DNA of 11,326 nucleotides from Chromatiales bacterium (GCA_024641465.1 JAHEDB010000035.1:1-11326); one strand, 5' to 3'. Positions 1 through 6,716 are shown, counted from the first letter of the stretch. Notes: generated by a model from the sequence alone, not told the origin. Program-made: numbers and translations.

Positions 1-181
1 AGTTATGTAAACGAAGACCAGGAACGTCAACAGTGCCGTAACAAATGAGAATGATTTAGATTGGTTATGATTGTCTTTTTTGAGACAGAGATCTTGCGCA
101 AGCAAAGTCCCAAAACGGTTTTCTCATGGCCCCAAAACCCGTTACACTAATCACATTACTTAAATGGGAAGTTATATCGCT
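1..181. other. Spacer upstream of lutA with small palindromes
   Basis: No gene can be supported here. The stretch holds several small symmetric sequences: TGTCT-N6-AGACA at 72-87, the 10-bp palindrome CTTGCGCAAG at 93-102, and AAAAC-G-GTTTT at 112-122. Any of these could be an operator for the lut operon, which in other bacteria is controlled by GntR-type regulators, but none matches a known lactate-regulator site that I can name. I could not fix a convincing -35/-10 pair; TACACT at 143-148 is a possible -10 with a poor -35. The regulator is not in the window. Confidence 0.35.
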
Positions 182-928
182 ATGCGTGTCGCACTGTTTG
201 TCACCTGTCTGGTCGATAGTATGCGCCCTCAGGCAGGGTTCGCTTCAATCAAGCTGCTACAGGATGCCGGTTGCGAGGTCGATGTCCCGCCACGGCAAAC
301 CTGTTGTGGCCAACCGGCCTATAATAATGGTGATAAACACAATGCTATTGACCTGGCCCATAATACTATCGATGCTTTAGAAGGCTACGATTATGTAGTC
401 ATTCCATCGGGATCCTGTGCCGGTATGCTCGTCAAACATTATCCGGTGCTGCTGGCGGAGGATACGATATGGCAGGAGAAGGCCGCTGATCTGGCCCGAC
501 GCAGTTACGAGTTAACCCAATTTCTGGTGGATGTGTTGAACTTTATTCCTGTCACGACCTGTCCGCATCGACTGACGTATCATGATTCCTGCTCGTCGCG
601 TCGGGAGGTCGGTGTCGTTCGGCAGCCGCGCCAATTACTCAATTCAGTTACTGGTTTAAGTCTGATGGAAATGAGTGAGTCAGAAGTTTGCTGTGGCTTT
701 GGTGGTACCTTCTGCGTCAAGTATCCCGAAATCTCGACTAAAATGGTTGCCGACAAGGTGAGAAATATTCATGCCAGCGGTGCCGAGCTCCTGGCTGCCG
801 CGGACATGGGCTGTCTGTTGAATATCACCGGTCGTCTGAAACGCGAAGGCAGTCATATCAGGGCCTATCATATTGCGGAAGTGCTGGCTGGTATGACCGA
901 CCGGCCCGGCATCGGTGATGAGGACTAG
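182..928 (+). CDS. lutA: LutA-type (Fe-S) oxidoreductase, L-lactate utilization subunit A
   Basis: This is the LutA/YkgE subunit of the LutABC complex, which oxidises L-lactate to pyruvate with iron-sulfur cofactors and is thought to pass electrons to the respiratory chain. The 248-residue protein has the two CCG domains of this family: C9, C41-C42-G43 and C79 in the first half, and C137, C170-C171-G172 and C211 in the second. These cysteines resemble the cluster ligands of heterodisulfide reductase subunit B. The opening VALFVTCLVD is typical of the family start. I chose the ATG at 182 because it has GGGAAG at 166-171 before it and fits the family start; the in-frame ATG at 164 has no ribosome site and would add six atypical residues. 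It is the first gene of the operon, and lutB starts three bases after its stop. No regulator or lactate permease is visible nearby. Confidence 0.93.
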   Translation: MRVALFVTCLVDSMRPQAGFASIKLLQDAGCEVDVPPRQTCCGQPAYNNGDKHNAIDLAHNTIDALEGYDYVVIPSGSCAGMLVKHYPVLLAEDTIWQEKAADLARRSYELTQFLVDVLNFIPVTTCPHRLTYHDSCSSRREVGVVRQPRQLLNSVTGLSLMEMSESEVCCGFGGTFCVKYPEISTKMVADKVRNIHASGAELLAAADMGCLLNITGRLKREGSHIRAYHIAEVLAGMTDRPGIGDED

Positions 929-931
929 ACG

Positions 932-2353
932 GTGCAACAGACCAGCAAACAGTTCAAAGTCAACGTAGTCAGGGCCTTAAAGGATGAGACCCTGCAGCAG
1001 GCGATGCACCGGGCCAGGGGGGGCTTTGTCGAGAAGCGGCGTATTGCAATAGAAAACCTGCCCGAGTTTGACCAAATCAAACGACATGGTATTGCGATCA
1101 AGAATCACAGCCTGGATAACCTGGCCGATTATTTGGAACAATTCGAGTCGAAGGTGATTGAAAGCGGTGGTCAGGTGCACTGGGCCTCCGGGCCTGCTGA
1201 GGCTTGTCGGTTGGTAGTAGAGCTTTGCAAACAAGTGGACGCCAGAACAGTTGCAAAGGGCAAGTCGATGATCGGTGAAGAGATCTATATCAATGAGGCG
1301 CTGGAGGCCGCGGGATTTGAGGCTATTGAAACTGATCTTGGTGAATATATTATTCAACTGGCCGGTGAACCACCGAGCCACATAATTGCGCCAGCGATAC
1401 ACAAGACAAAACAACAGATTGCGGAATTGTTCCGTCGGCATCATACCGCATTAGAAAATAACCGCTCACTGGATACCGTCCCGGAGATCGTTAGTGAGGC
1501 CCGCGGTATATTGCGTGATAAATTTCTGAATGCCGATGTCGGCATTACCGGGGCCAACTTCCTGATTGCCGAAACCGGCACCACCATGATCGTTACCAAT
1601 GAAGGCAATGGCGATCTCAGTGCCACGCTGCCCAGACGCCATATCGTACTGGCCAGCATCGATAAAGTGGTGCCAACCCTTGAAGATTGCAGCAGCCTGT
1701 TGCGTCTGCTGGCGCGTAGCGCCACCGGGCAGGAAACCACGACCTATACCACGTTCTTTACCGGCCCCAAGCCCAGACCCGATGGTAGCCAATCAGATTT
1801 CCATGTGGTGCTAATTGACAATGGCCGCAGTGATATGTTGTTCAGTGAATATCGCGACATGCTGCGGTGTATCAAGTGTGGTACCTGTATGTACCACTGC
1901 CCGGTGTATAGTAATGTTGGCGGCCATGCCTATGGCTGGGTGTATCCTGGCCCGATGGGTGCCGTGCTGACCCCCTTGATGACGGGACTTGAACAGGCAA
2001 AAGACCTGCCCGATGCATCGACCTTCTGCGGTCGTTGTGCCGAGGTGTGTCCGATGGCCATCCCCTTGCCGGACCTGTTACGTCACCATCGTGACAAGGC
2101 GTACAAACTACACCTGACCCCTGCCGGTCAGCGTTGGGGATTAGGCCTGTGGGCGGGCCTGGCCAAACGGCCACGAGTCTATCGCCTGGTGAGCCTTATG
2201 GCTGTCCGGCTGATGAAGATGCTCAGTAAACATGGTGTATTGCGACGCTTGCCATTCCTGGGTAACTGGCAGCAAGGTCGGGAGTTGCCGGCGCCAGGTG
2301 GTGAAACCTTTATGGCGCAGTGGAACAGGCAAAACAAGGGAGACCAGGCATGA
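932..2353 (+). CDS. lutB: LutB-type lactate utilization iron-sulfur protein
   Basis: This is the central LutB/YkgF subunit of the L-lactate oxidising complex. The 473-residue length is as expected for the family. The N-terminal two thirds form the LUD (formerly DUF162) domain, with the family-like stretch FLIAETGTTMIVTNEGNGD. The C-terminal third carries a ferredoxin-like pair of 4Fe-4S motifs: C313-x2-C316-x2-C319-x3-C323-P, and C366-x2-C369-x3-C373-P. The start is GTG, chosen because GAGGA at 920-924 lies seven bases before it, inside the end of lutA. The stop codon overlaps the lutC start as ATGA at 2350-2353, which suggests translational coupling. The protein should be cytoplasmic and work with LutA and LutC. 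Confidence 0.95.
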   Translation: MQQTSKQFKVNVVRALKDETLQQAMHRARGGFVEKRRIAIENLPEFDQIKRHGIAIKNHSLDNLADYLEQFESKVIESGGQVHWASGPAEACRLVVELCKQVDARTVAKGKSMIGEEIYINEALEAAGFEAIETDLGEYIIQLAGEPPSHIIAPAIHKTKQQIAELFRRHHTALENNRSLDTVPEIVSEARGILRDKFLNADVGITGANFLIAETGTTMIVTNEGNGDLSATLPRRHIVLASIDKVVPTLEDCSSLLRLLARSATGQETTTYTTFFTGPKPRPDGSQSDFHVVLIDNGRSDMLFSEYRDMLRCIKCGTCMYHCPVYSNVGGHAYGWVYPGPMGAVLTPLMTGLEQAKDLPDASTFCGRCAEVCPMAIPLPDLLRHHRDKAYKLHLTPAGQRWGLGLWAGLAKRPRVYRLVSLMAVRLMKMLSKHGVLRRLPFLGNWQQGRELPAPGGETFMAQWNRQNKGDQA

Positions 2354-2982
2354 ACCCGACCCGCAATGCCATCCTTGCCCGCCTGCGTTCTGCAAGCAAA
2401 TTACAAGACAATATGGTTAATCAGCGCCTGCAACAACACGGCCGCGGTCCTTTACCGGCATTGAATGCGCAATTGCTCGAACGGTTTGTTAACAAGATGA
2501 CGGCTAACTCGGCCAGTGTTGAGGTCGTAAAGGATGACCGTTCGCTGGTCAACTCGGTAAAACTTTTTCTTCAGCGCCATAACCTGCCTTTGTCGTTGTG
2601 CATGGTAAACCATCCTCTGCTTAGCGGACTGCCCTGGTCAGACGAGTTGCAGATCGACAAACGATTCGTCAGCCATCATGATTTGACTGTCCTGAGTGTT
2701 GCAACGGCTGCCCTGGCAGAAACCGGTTCGGTAGTAATGCTATCCGGCGAACAAACGCCGACCGAAGCCAACTTTCTGCCGGATAACTTTATCTGCATCG
2801 TCAATCAGCTGGATATCGTTGCTTATATGGAAGATCTGTGGGACCGCCTGCGTCAACAGGGGCAAACATTACCCGCTGTGGTGAATATCGTCAGCGGACC
2901 ATCACGTACCGCTGATGTCGAACAAACCATTCAACTTGGTGCACACGGCCCACGCCGCATGCATGTCCTGATCAGGGGTTAG
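2350..2982 (+). CDS. lutC: LutC-type lactate utilization protein (LUD domain)
   Basis: This is the third subunit of the LutABC L-lactate oxidation complex. It is a 210-residue protein made almost entirely of a LUD domain, a little shorter than the Bacillus subtilis LutC. Family-like stretches are ALAETGSVVML in the middle and SGPSRTADVEQTIQLGAHGP near the C-terminus. The start is the ATG overlapping the lutB stop (ATGA), preceded by AGGGAG at 2337-2342. An upstream in-frame ATG at 2320 lies inside lutB and has no reason to be used. LutC has no visible cluster-binding cysteine motif, in line with the family. It ends the operon; a weak hairpin follows about 135 bases downstream. Confidence 0.93.
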   Translation: MNPTRNAILARLRSASKLQDNMVNQRLQQHGRGPLPALNAQLLERFVNKMTANSASVEVVKDDRSLVNSVKLFLQRHNLPLSLCMVNHPLLSGLPWSDELQIDKRFVSHHDLTVLSVATAALAETGSVVMLSGEQTPTEANFLPDNFICIVNQLDIVAYMEDLWDRLRQQGQTLPAVVNIVSGPSRTADVEQTIQLGAHGPRRMHVLIRG

Positions 2983-3116
2983 CAGGATAAAAATACCAAC
3001 CATGGGACTGGATAGAAGCATTACAAATTGCAATAGACATCAAACGAAATCGCCCTGCCGGTAATAATCAATGACTCAAATCTGAATTTATATCCTGTTT
3101 TGGCGAGGCGACAATC

Positions 3117-3139
3117 AGCTACGGGTCGCGCCCGGGGCT
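3117..3139 (+). terminator. Possible weak terminator of lutABC
   Basis: A 9-bp stem pairs 3117-3125 with 3131-3139 around the loop TCGCG. It has one mismatch (A3121 against G3135) and one wobble pair. It is followed by GCTTTGATTT, which is only moderately T-rich, so intrinsic termination would be inefficient. No better hairpin lies closer to lutC. Confidence 0.35.
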
Positions 3140-3261
3140 GCTTTGATTTAAATTTAACCACACCCATCAATTAGTGACAGTGTGATTGCTTGAAAATTGC
3201 ACAAACCTACCTACCTGTTGATAAGCAACCATAATTGTATTTCATTTTCTGTTTCAAATTT

Positions 3262-3305
3262 TGCATTATGCATTAGCATCAATGGCAGGCTCGGTGCATT
3301 ATGCA
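3262..3305. repeat. Twin 11-bp palindromes TGCATTATGCA, 33 bp apart
   Basis: The sequence TGCATTATGCA occurs exactly at 3262-3272 and again at 3295-3305. Each copy is a perfect inverted repeat of TGCAT around one central T. Start-to-start distance is 33 bp, close to three turns of the helix, so two bound dimers would lie on the same face of the DNA. That arrangement is typical of paired operator sites. The protein that would bind is unknown, and the downstream gene start is about 435 bp away. Confidence 0.45.
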
Positions 3306-3463
3306 TGCTCTTTATCAGCGCAATGCTTTCTTATTAACCGATTGACAGAGTAGATTCCGTTGAACAATACGAAATAAACCAAGTAACTCGTAAGTTGCAT
3401 GATTAACCGGCTTATAAGCTGACATTGGCACCAATGATGCTATACGACAGCACAGGGATGCCG

Positions 3464-3489
3464 TCGCCTGAAGGGCTTTGCCCTTGCGA
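3464..3489. other. Compact hairpin in spacer
   Basis: AAGGGC at 3471-3476 pairs perfectly with GCCCTT at 3480-3485 around a TTT loop. TCGC at 3464-3467 pairs with GCGA at 3486-3489, leaving CTG as a one-sided bulge. Just upstream, CGAC near 3445 could pair with GTCG near 3463. No T-tract follows, so this is not a simple terminator. I could not match it to a riboswitch family. Confidence 0.35.
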
Positions 3490-3739
3490 TAGTTCTCTTG
3501 TCTATCTGCCTGTTATGGAATATGGAATATCGGTGTCACTTTTGATGCCGTGGGCACATCAGGGCGTACAGACAATAACATGATATGTGTTAGTGATCGG
3601 GTGCGAAACCGTGAGTGATTGGAGATAACATGCAGAGCTGGCGGTGAACAGTGTTCAATACTTCTGATGTACTGATTACTGCTGGAACTAATGTGTAACA
3701 AAAAATTAACATTAATCAAAAATAATAATGAGGAAAAAA

Positions 3740-4336
3740 ATGAAAACAAATAGTATTATTTCATTAGCCGTTAGCGGCTTGTTGTTGGTGGTTGCATCAT
3801 CTGTTAATGCAGGTAGCAAATACGACTGTCCAGAAGCAGCTAAAGCAGCGATGGATGCCAGTTTTGGCTCGACCGTTGATGGCAAGCTGACCAGCGATAT
3901 CACCAAGTGCCTTACCGTACGTGAAGACATCAAGGTCGTTGTCAACGTCAGCAGCAATGCCATTAATGGCAAGAACGGTATCGTGCAACAGATCAATAAT
4001 GCCAAGAACCTGGCCTCGAATTATGAAGACATGTATGGCCTGTCGTATGGCGAAGGTTACAAAATTGCCGTGGTAATTCACGGCTCGGCTGCCAAGTTCG
4101 CACAAGATACCTCTGTATTTGACGCAAAGTCCGGCACTGTTAATGGCAACCTCCCCACCGTTAATACGATCAAGGACCTGATGTCCAAGGGTATTCATGT
4201 TTACATGTGCCAGAACTCAATGCGTGCCAACGGCATTGCTACGGCAGACCTGATCCCCGGCATGGAAGAAGTCCCATCCGGTGTTACTGCAGTAACCGAT
4301 TTCGGTATGCGTCGCTGGGTGGTATTGACCCCCTGA
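3740..4336 (+). CDS. Exported DsrE-family protein
   Basis: A 198-residue protein with a DsrE/DsrF-like fold and an N-terminal signal peptide, so probably periplasmic. Residues 1-24 form a Lys-start, hydrophobic signal ending VNA before Gly25. From about residue 64 to 185 the pattern matches DsrE-like proteins: a first strand KVVVNVSS, a strand KIAVVIHG, and the segment GIHVYMC with C157 where the family often has its reactive cysteine, followed by RANGI. Two further cysteines, C30 and C57, precede the fold and could form a disulfide. Cytoplasmic DsrE/TusD relatives carry sulfur as persulfide; exported members are poorly understood, so a sulfur-carrier role is an inference. The start is the ATG at 3740 because GAGGA (3730-3734) lies five bases upstream; the ATG at 3728 overlaps that site. 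It is a single-gene unit ended by a strong terminator. Confidence 0.85.
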   Translation: MKTNSIISLAVSGLLLVVASSVNAGSKYDCPEAAKAAMDASFGSTVDGKLTSDITKCLTVREDIKVVVNVSSNAINGKNGIVQQINNAKNLASNYEDMYGLSYGEGYKIAVVIHGSAAKFAQDTSVFDAKSGTVNGNLPTVNTIKDLMSKGIHVYMCQNSMRANGIATADLIPGMEEVPSGVTAVTDFGMRRWVVLTP

Positions 4337-4361
4337 TATCGGCCTTACCATTTCGAAACAG

Positions 4362-4387
4362 GCCCCGCTTCATGCGGGGCTTTTTTT
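4362..4387 (+). terminator. Strong intrinsic terminator after DsrE-like gene
   Basis: A perfect 7-bp G+C stem (GCCCCGC at 4362-4368 and GCGGGGC at 4374-4380) around the loop TTCAT is followed directly by seven T residues. It lies 25 bases after the stop of the DsrE-like gene and separates it from the next gene on the same strand. Confidence 0.95.
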
Positions 4388-4567
4388 ATGGTGTAAAGTG
4401 CATAAAAAATAGTATTGCCAGGTTTCTAATTGGCGGGATGGATTTGAGAAAATATTATTTGAACCGATTACCCAACGACGACGACTCAGGACTGAATCGC
4501 TGGTCAACTTTGTGTGACGGAACATGGAAAACAGGTTTTTATCGATACCTGCTTTTGCGACGGCACC

Positions 4568-4597
4568 TTTACAGCGTCTCTGGCAGAACTGTATTTT
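4568..4597 (+). promoter_or_regulatory. Candidate sigma70-type promoter of the repeat-protein gene
   Basis: TTTACA at 4568-4573 (-35) and TATTTT at 4592-4597 (-10) are separated by 18 bases. This would start transcription near 4604 and leave a leader of about 18 bases that holds the AGGAG ribosome site. The strong terminator at 4362-4387 makes a separate promoter for this gene likely. Confidence 0.45.
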
Positions 4598-4621
4598 GTT
4601 ACTTGAGAAAAGGAGATTTTT

Positions 4622-5011
4622 ATGGTTAAACGAAATTTATTGAACGGGATTATACTGACTCTGGTCTGCGGTTTTCCATTTGTAACCGCGAACGCGATGA
4701 ATCCTCAACCCGGTATGTCAAAAGCCAGCCCGGTGTTCGATGTCATAACACCGGCTGGGAAGAAGATGAAGGCGAAACGGGCAGGGAATATGCTTTATCT
4801 GGTAGGCGAGGATGGCAAGGGGCTGGTTGGTGAGGACGGTAAGGGGCTTGTGGGCGAAGATGGTAAGCACCGGGTTGCGCCTGATGGCCGGTATCGCCTT
4901 AGCAACGGCCAGTATCTCACCGTCAGCAATAAACGAATTGTCGCCAGTCAATCGGGTTTGAGCAGCAAAAAACACCTGCCGGGTACGTCTGCGACACAAA
5001 AGCTCAAATAG
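4622..5011 (+). CDS. Small exported protein with tandem VGEDGKGL repeats, function unknown
   Basis: I do not recognise this 129-residue protein. Residues 1-25 look like a signal peptide (basic start, hydrophobic core, cleavage after ANA), so it is probably exported. Residues 61-82 are two full copies and one partial copy of the unit VGEDGKGL. They run directly into a related turn motif, VAPDGRYRLSNGQYLTVSNKRIV, given here in two parts: VAPDGRYRLS at 85-94 and NGQYLTVSNKRIV at 95-107. Such DG-turn patterns suggest short beta-hairpins. The tail (108-129) is basic and polar. The mature part has no cysteine. The start has AGGAG at 4611-4615, six bases upstream. It faces the DsbG-like gene tail to tail. 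An envelope or adhesive role is possible but only a guess. Confidence 0.75.
   Translation: MVKRNLLNGIILTLVCGFPFVTANAMNPQPGMSKASPVFDVITPAGKKMKAKRAGNMLYLVGEDGKGLVGEDGKGLVGEDGKHRVAPDGRYRLSNGQYLTVSNKRIVASQSGLSSKKHLPGTSATQKLK
4802..4867 (+). repeat. In-frame 24-bp tandem repeat coding VGEDGKGL
   Basis: Units lie at 4802-4825, 4826-4849 and 4850-4867 (the last partial). The encoded residues are identical while Val, Gly, Glu, Asp and Leu codons differ at third positions between units. That means the duplication is not recent and the peptide unit has been kept by selection. Confidence 0.9.
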
Positions 5012-5015
5012 ACTA

Positions 5016-5032
5016 GCTCGCCATGTGCGAGC
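5016..5032. other. Hairpin just after the repeat-protein gene
   Basis: GCTCGC at 5016-5021 pairs with GCGAGC at 5027-5032 around CATGT, five bases after the stop codon. No T-tract follows on the + strand, so it may stabilise the 3' end or act only as a weak terminator. Confidence 0.4.
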
Positions 5033-5096
5033 GATACTGAAAACTACTGTAGTGAAATAGAAAAAGATAATCCCAACTATCCAGCTACAACCAGCA

Positions 5097-5127
5097 ATCG
5101 GCGTGATGTATTTAGCATCACGCCGAT
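5097..5127. terminator. Perfect 12-bp hairpin between convergent genes
   Basis: ATCGGCGTGATG at 5097-5108 pairs without mismatch with CATCACGCCGAT at 5116-5127 around a 7-base loop. It sits between the convergent repeat-protein and DsbG-like genes, where a shared terminator is expected. Neither side has a clear T-tract, so intrinsic termination would be atypical. The call as terminator rests on position and stem quality. Confidence 0.5.
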
Positions 5128-5158
5128 CTCCTGCGGCAGCTGTGACTCTCAATCATTT

Positions 5159-5734
5159 TTATTTCACATGTTCAAGCAGGGCAGCCAATTTGTCTTTTGG
5201 CGGAGCACCCTGCACCATGATCGGATCCCCGTTATCGGCACGAAACAACATCAGCGGTACACCTCCAACGCGGGTTCGGGCCAGCAGTTTCGCATTGGCC
5301 TGGAGTTTATTTTCTACATCCGGCGTGACCAGGTCCTCATTAATGCCACCACCACCGGCACTTCGATCGTAGTGTTCTTCATTCTGGTAGAAGGCCTTGA
5401 GTGGATCTTTGGCGCCGAGTATAGCGCCAGCCTTACCGTGGCTGGTGGTTACCAGTATGCCGACCGGTATCCAGCGCAGTTGCAGTTTGCCGGTCTTTAT
5501 CTGAGCGCGTGTGCTTTCATACAGGGTATGGCAATAGGGGCAGTTGGGGTCGAAAAAGATATAGACCACGTGTGGGCCCTTGCCCTCGGCGATCCAGCTT
5601 GCCTGTTTGATATCGGCAAGGATTGACTCGGCCAGTAACTGCTTGTCGTCGGCTGCATTGACGCCGGTGCTCCAGCCGGTCCCTAGAGCAAGCGTTATTA
5701 GGGCAGCGGTCAGTCTTTTTAGAATTGGTTGCAT
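5159..5734 (-). CDS. Exported DsbG/DsbC-like thiol:disulfide oxidoreductase
   Basis: A 191-residue thioredoxin-fold protein for periplasmic thiol-disulfide chemistry. Residues 1-28 are a signal peptide ending around VNAA. The fold begins near residue 54, with the active site FFDPNCPYCHTLY: C65-P-Y-C68 is the dithiol, and the CPYC sequence and the RWIPVGI stretch at 87-93 match DsbG best. The cis-proline loop is GGVPLM, with V159-P160; Val before cis-Pro resembles DsbA, whereas DsbC and DsbG usually have Thr. Only about 25 residues separate the signal from the fold, so the N-terminal dimerisation domain of classical DsbC/DsbG is missing and the protein is probably a monomer. GAGG lies four bases before the ATG. 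Its partner, substrate and reductant are not shown; it could reduce or protect cysteines of a nearby exported protein. Confidence 0.88.
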   Translation of the reverse strand: MQPILKRLTAALITLALGTGWSTGVNAADDKQLLAESILADIKQASWIAEGKGPHVVYIFFDPNCPYCHTLYESTRAQIKTGKLQLRWIPVGILVTTSHGKAGAILGAKDPLKAFYQNEEHYDRSAGGGGINEDLVTPDVENKLQANAKLLARTRVGGVPLMLFRADNGDPIMVQGAPPKDKLAALLEHVK

Positions 5735-6131
5735 AAAGCCTCTTCGTTATTGTCAGCATTGATAATGTAAGGTTCAGGTGTTCTGACATACGCCAAAAGG
5801 CAAAGGTTCAATGCCGTGTTGTTGATAATGAGTGGAATAATTCGCTCATCCTTCTATAGCCTGGCCAGGGTTGCTCAGCGATGGGATAAAAAAAGAATGA
5901 GTTCCATCATTATTTAAAAAGTATCCAGCGCTAGTTATTTTCCTGATACACGCCAACCGGGAATTAGTTGTGAACGATTTTCTCTTTCATCGTATGTCAA
6001 TAGAGTCCAGGTTAAATATTGCTTTTGGCCCCTCTTGCGCGGGATAGGGTTTAACCTATAATTTCGCACGCTGGCCGTCGCTGTCGTGCGCACGGTCCCT
6101 CCAGGTCAGTGCAACTTATTCCGGGGTTCCC
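5735..6131. other. Divergent spacer between the DsbG-like gene and yqhA
   Basis: This roughly 400-base spacer holds no supported gene. Its right end carries the yqhA promoter and leader. I found no convincing -35/-10 pair for the minus-strand DsbG-like gene. The middle is A+T-rich with short A and T runs and no clear long repeat. Confidence 0.6.
6035..6062 (+). promoter_or_regulatory. Sigma70-type promoter of yqhA
   Basis: A consensus -10 TATAAT at 6057-6062 lies 16 bases after TTGCGC at 6035-6040. Transcription would start near 6069 and give a leader of about 60 bases. The spacer contains GGTT-T-AACC flanked by ATA and TAT (about 6043-6059), a near-palindrome that overlaps the -10 and could be an operator. 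Confidence 0.65.
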
Positions 6132-6704
6132 ATGAAGTATTTAGAAAACATTCTTGAATCGTTAATGTTTAACAGCCGCTGGCTGCTGGCGCCATTTTAT
6201 CTTGGCCTGGTCGCGGGCATCGGTATTCTACTCGTCAAATTCATGCAGGAGTTTTTCCACATTCTGCCCATGACGTTCTCGGGTAGTGAATCTGATATCG
6301 TGCTCGCCATCCTGACCCTGGTCGATATGTCACTGGTTGCCAATCTTTTGATTATTATTATCTTCAGCGGATATGAAAACTTCGTCTCCAAGATCAACAC
6401 CGCAGGTCATGAGGATCGCCCGGAATGGATGGGCAAGGTGGATTTTTCCGGCCTCAAGATCAAGGTGATCGCATCGATTGTCGCGATCTCCGCGATTGAG
6501 CTCCTCAAGGCCTTTGTGCATATCGATATGGTGGGCAACCCGGCCGACCCCGCCGGCTGGACGGTTGCCGACAAGCAACTTGCCTGGAAGGTTGGCATCC
6601 ATGTCGTGCTGGTATTCTCCGGCGTGTTGTTCGCAGTGATGGACAAGATTGCCGAGGCGAGTCATGCGCATAAAGAGGCCAGCAGACGCGCGGCGGAAAA
6701 ATAG
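6132..6704 (+). CDS. yqhA: YqhA/UPF0114 family inner-membrane protein
   Basis: A 190-residue member of the YqhA (UPF0114) family, integral inner-membrane proteins without an established function. Family hallmarks are present in order: the opening with SRWLLAPFYLGL, the helix ILTLVDMSLVANLL, the strongly conserved FSGYENFVSKI, and KVIASIVAISAIELLKAF. Four hydrophobic segments are visible at about 15-37, 53-77, 111-128 and 150-168. The C-terminal tail is basic and alanine-rich. Length is slightly above the E. coli protein, mainly through a loop rich in Asp and Pro at about 132-145. The start has GGGG at 6123-6126 five bases upstream. It is a single-gene unit with its own promoter, and it converges on pbpG. 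Confidence 0.93.
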   Translation: MKYLENILESLMFNSRWLLAPFYLGLVAGIGILLVKFMQEFFHILPMTFSGSESDIVLAILTLVDMSLVANLLIIIIFSGYENFVSKINTAGHEDRPEWMGKVDFSGLKIKVIASIVAISAIELLKAFVHIDMVGNPADPAGWTVADKQLAWKVGIHVVLVFSGVLFAVMDKIAEASHAHKEASRRAAEK

Positions 6705-6716
6705 CGGTGGAAGTAA

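Larger units (their letters stand above)
2983..3739. other. Long gene-free spacer between lutC and the DsrE-like gene
   Basis: This 757-base A+T-rich stretch contains no convincing gene on either strand. The longest alternatives are a 49-codon frame at 3434-3583 with no ribosome site, and a minus-strand frame at 3513-3749 that is low-complexity. The spacer does hold a possible lutC terminator at 3117-3139, two copies of an 11-bp palindrome at 3262 and 3295, the palindrome GCTTATAAGC at 3410-3419, a compact hairpin at 3464-3489, a 7-bp tandem TATGGAA at 3514-3527, and a 5-codon mini-frame with a well-placed ribosome site at 3630-3647. Its length and density of symmetric elements suggest regulatory DNA for the gene at 3740, or an untranslated RNA, but neither is shown. 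Confidence 0.6.

Noticed and set aside
1..48. Open + strand frame from the window edge to a TGA at 46-48, possibly the tail of an upstream gene
   Set aside because: Only 15 codons are visible, with no recognisable family signal; another frame is also open for 12 codons, so it cannot be told from chance.
3434..3583. 49-codon + strand frame in the long spacer
   Set aside because: No ribosome site before the tandem ATGs and no recognisable protein pattern; it also spans the hairpin.
3510..3620. Possible remnant of a mobile element in the spacer
   Set aside because: Translations of all frames gave no transposase pattern, and no terminal inverted repeats or target duplication were seen.
4207..4629. 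140-codon + strand frame
   Set aside because: It runs out of frame through the DsrE-like gene, across a strong terminator and a promoter region, and has no ribosome site.
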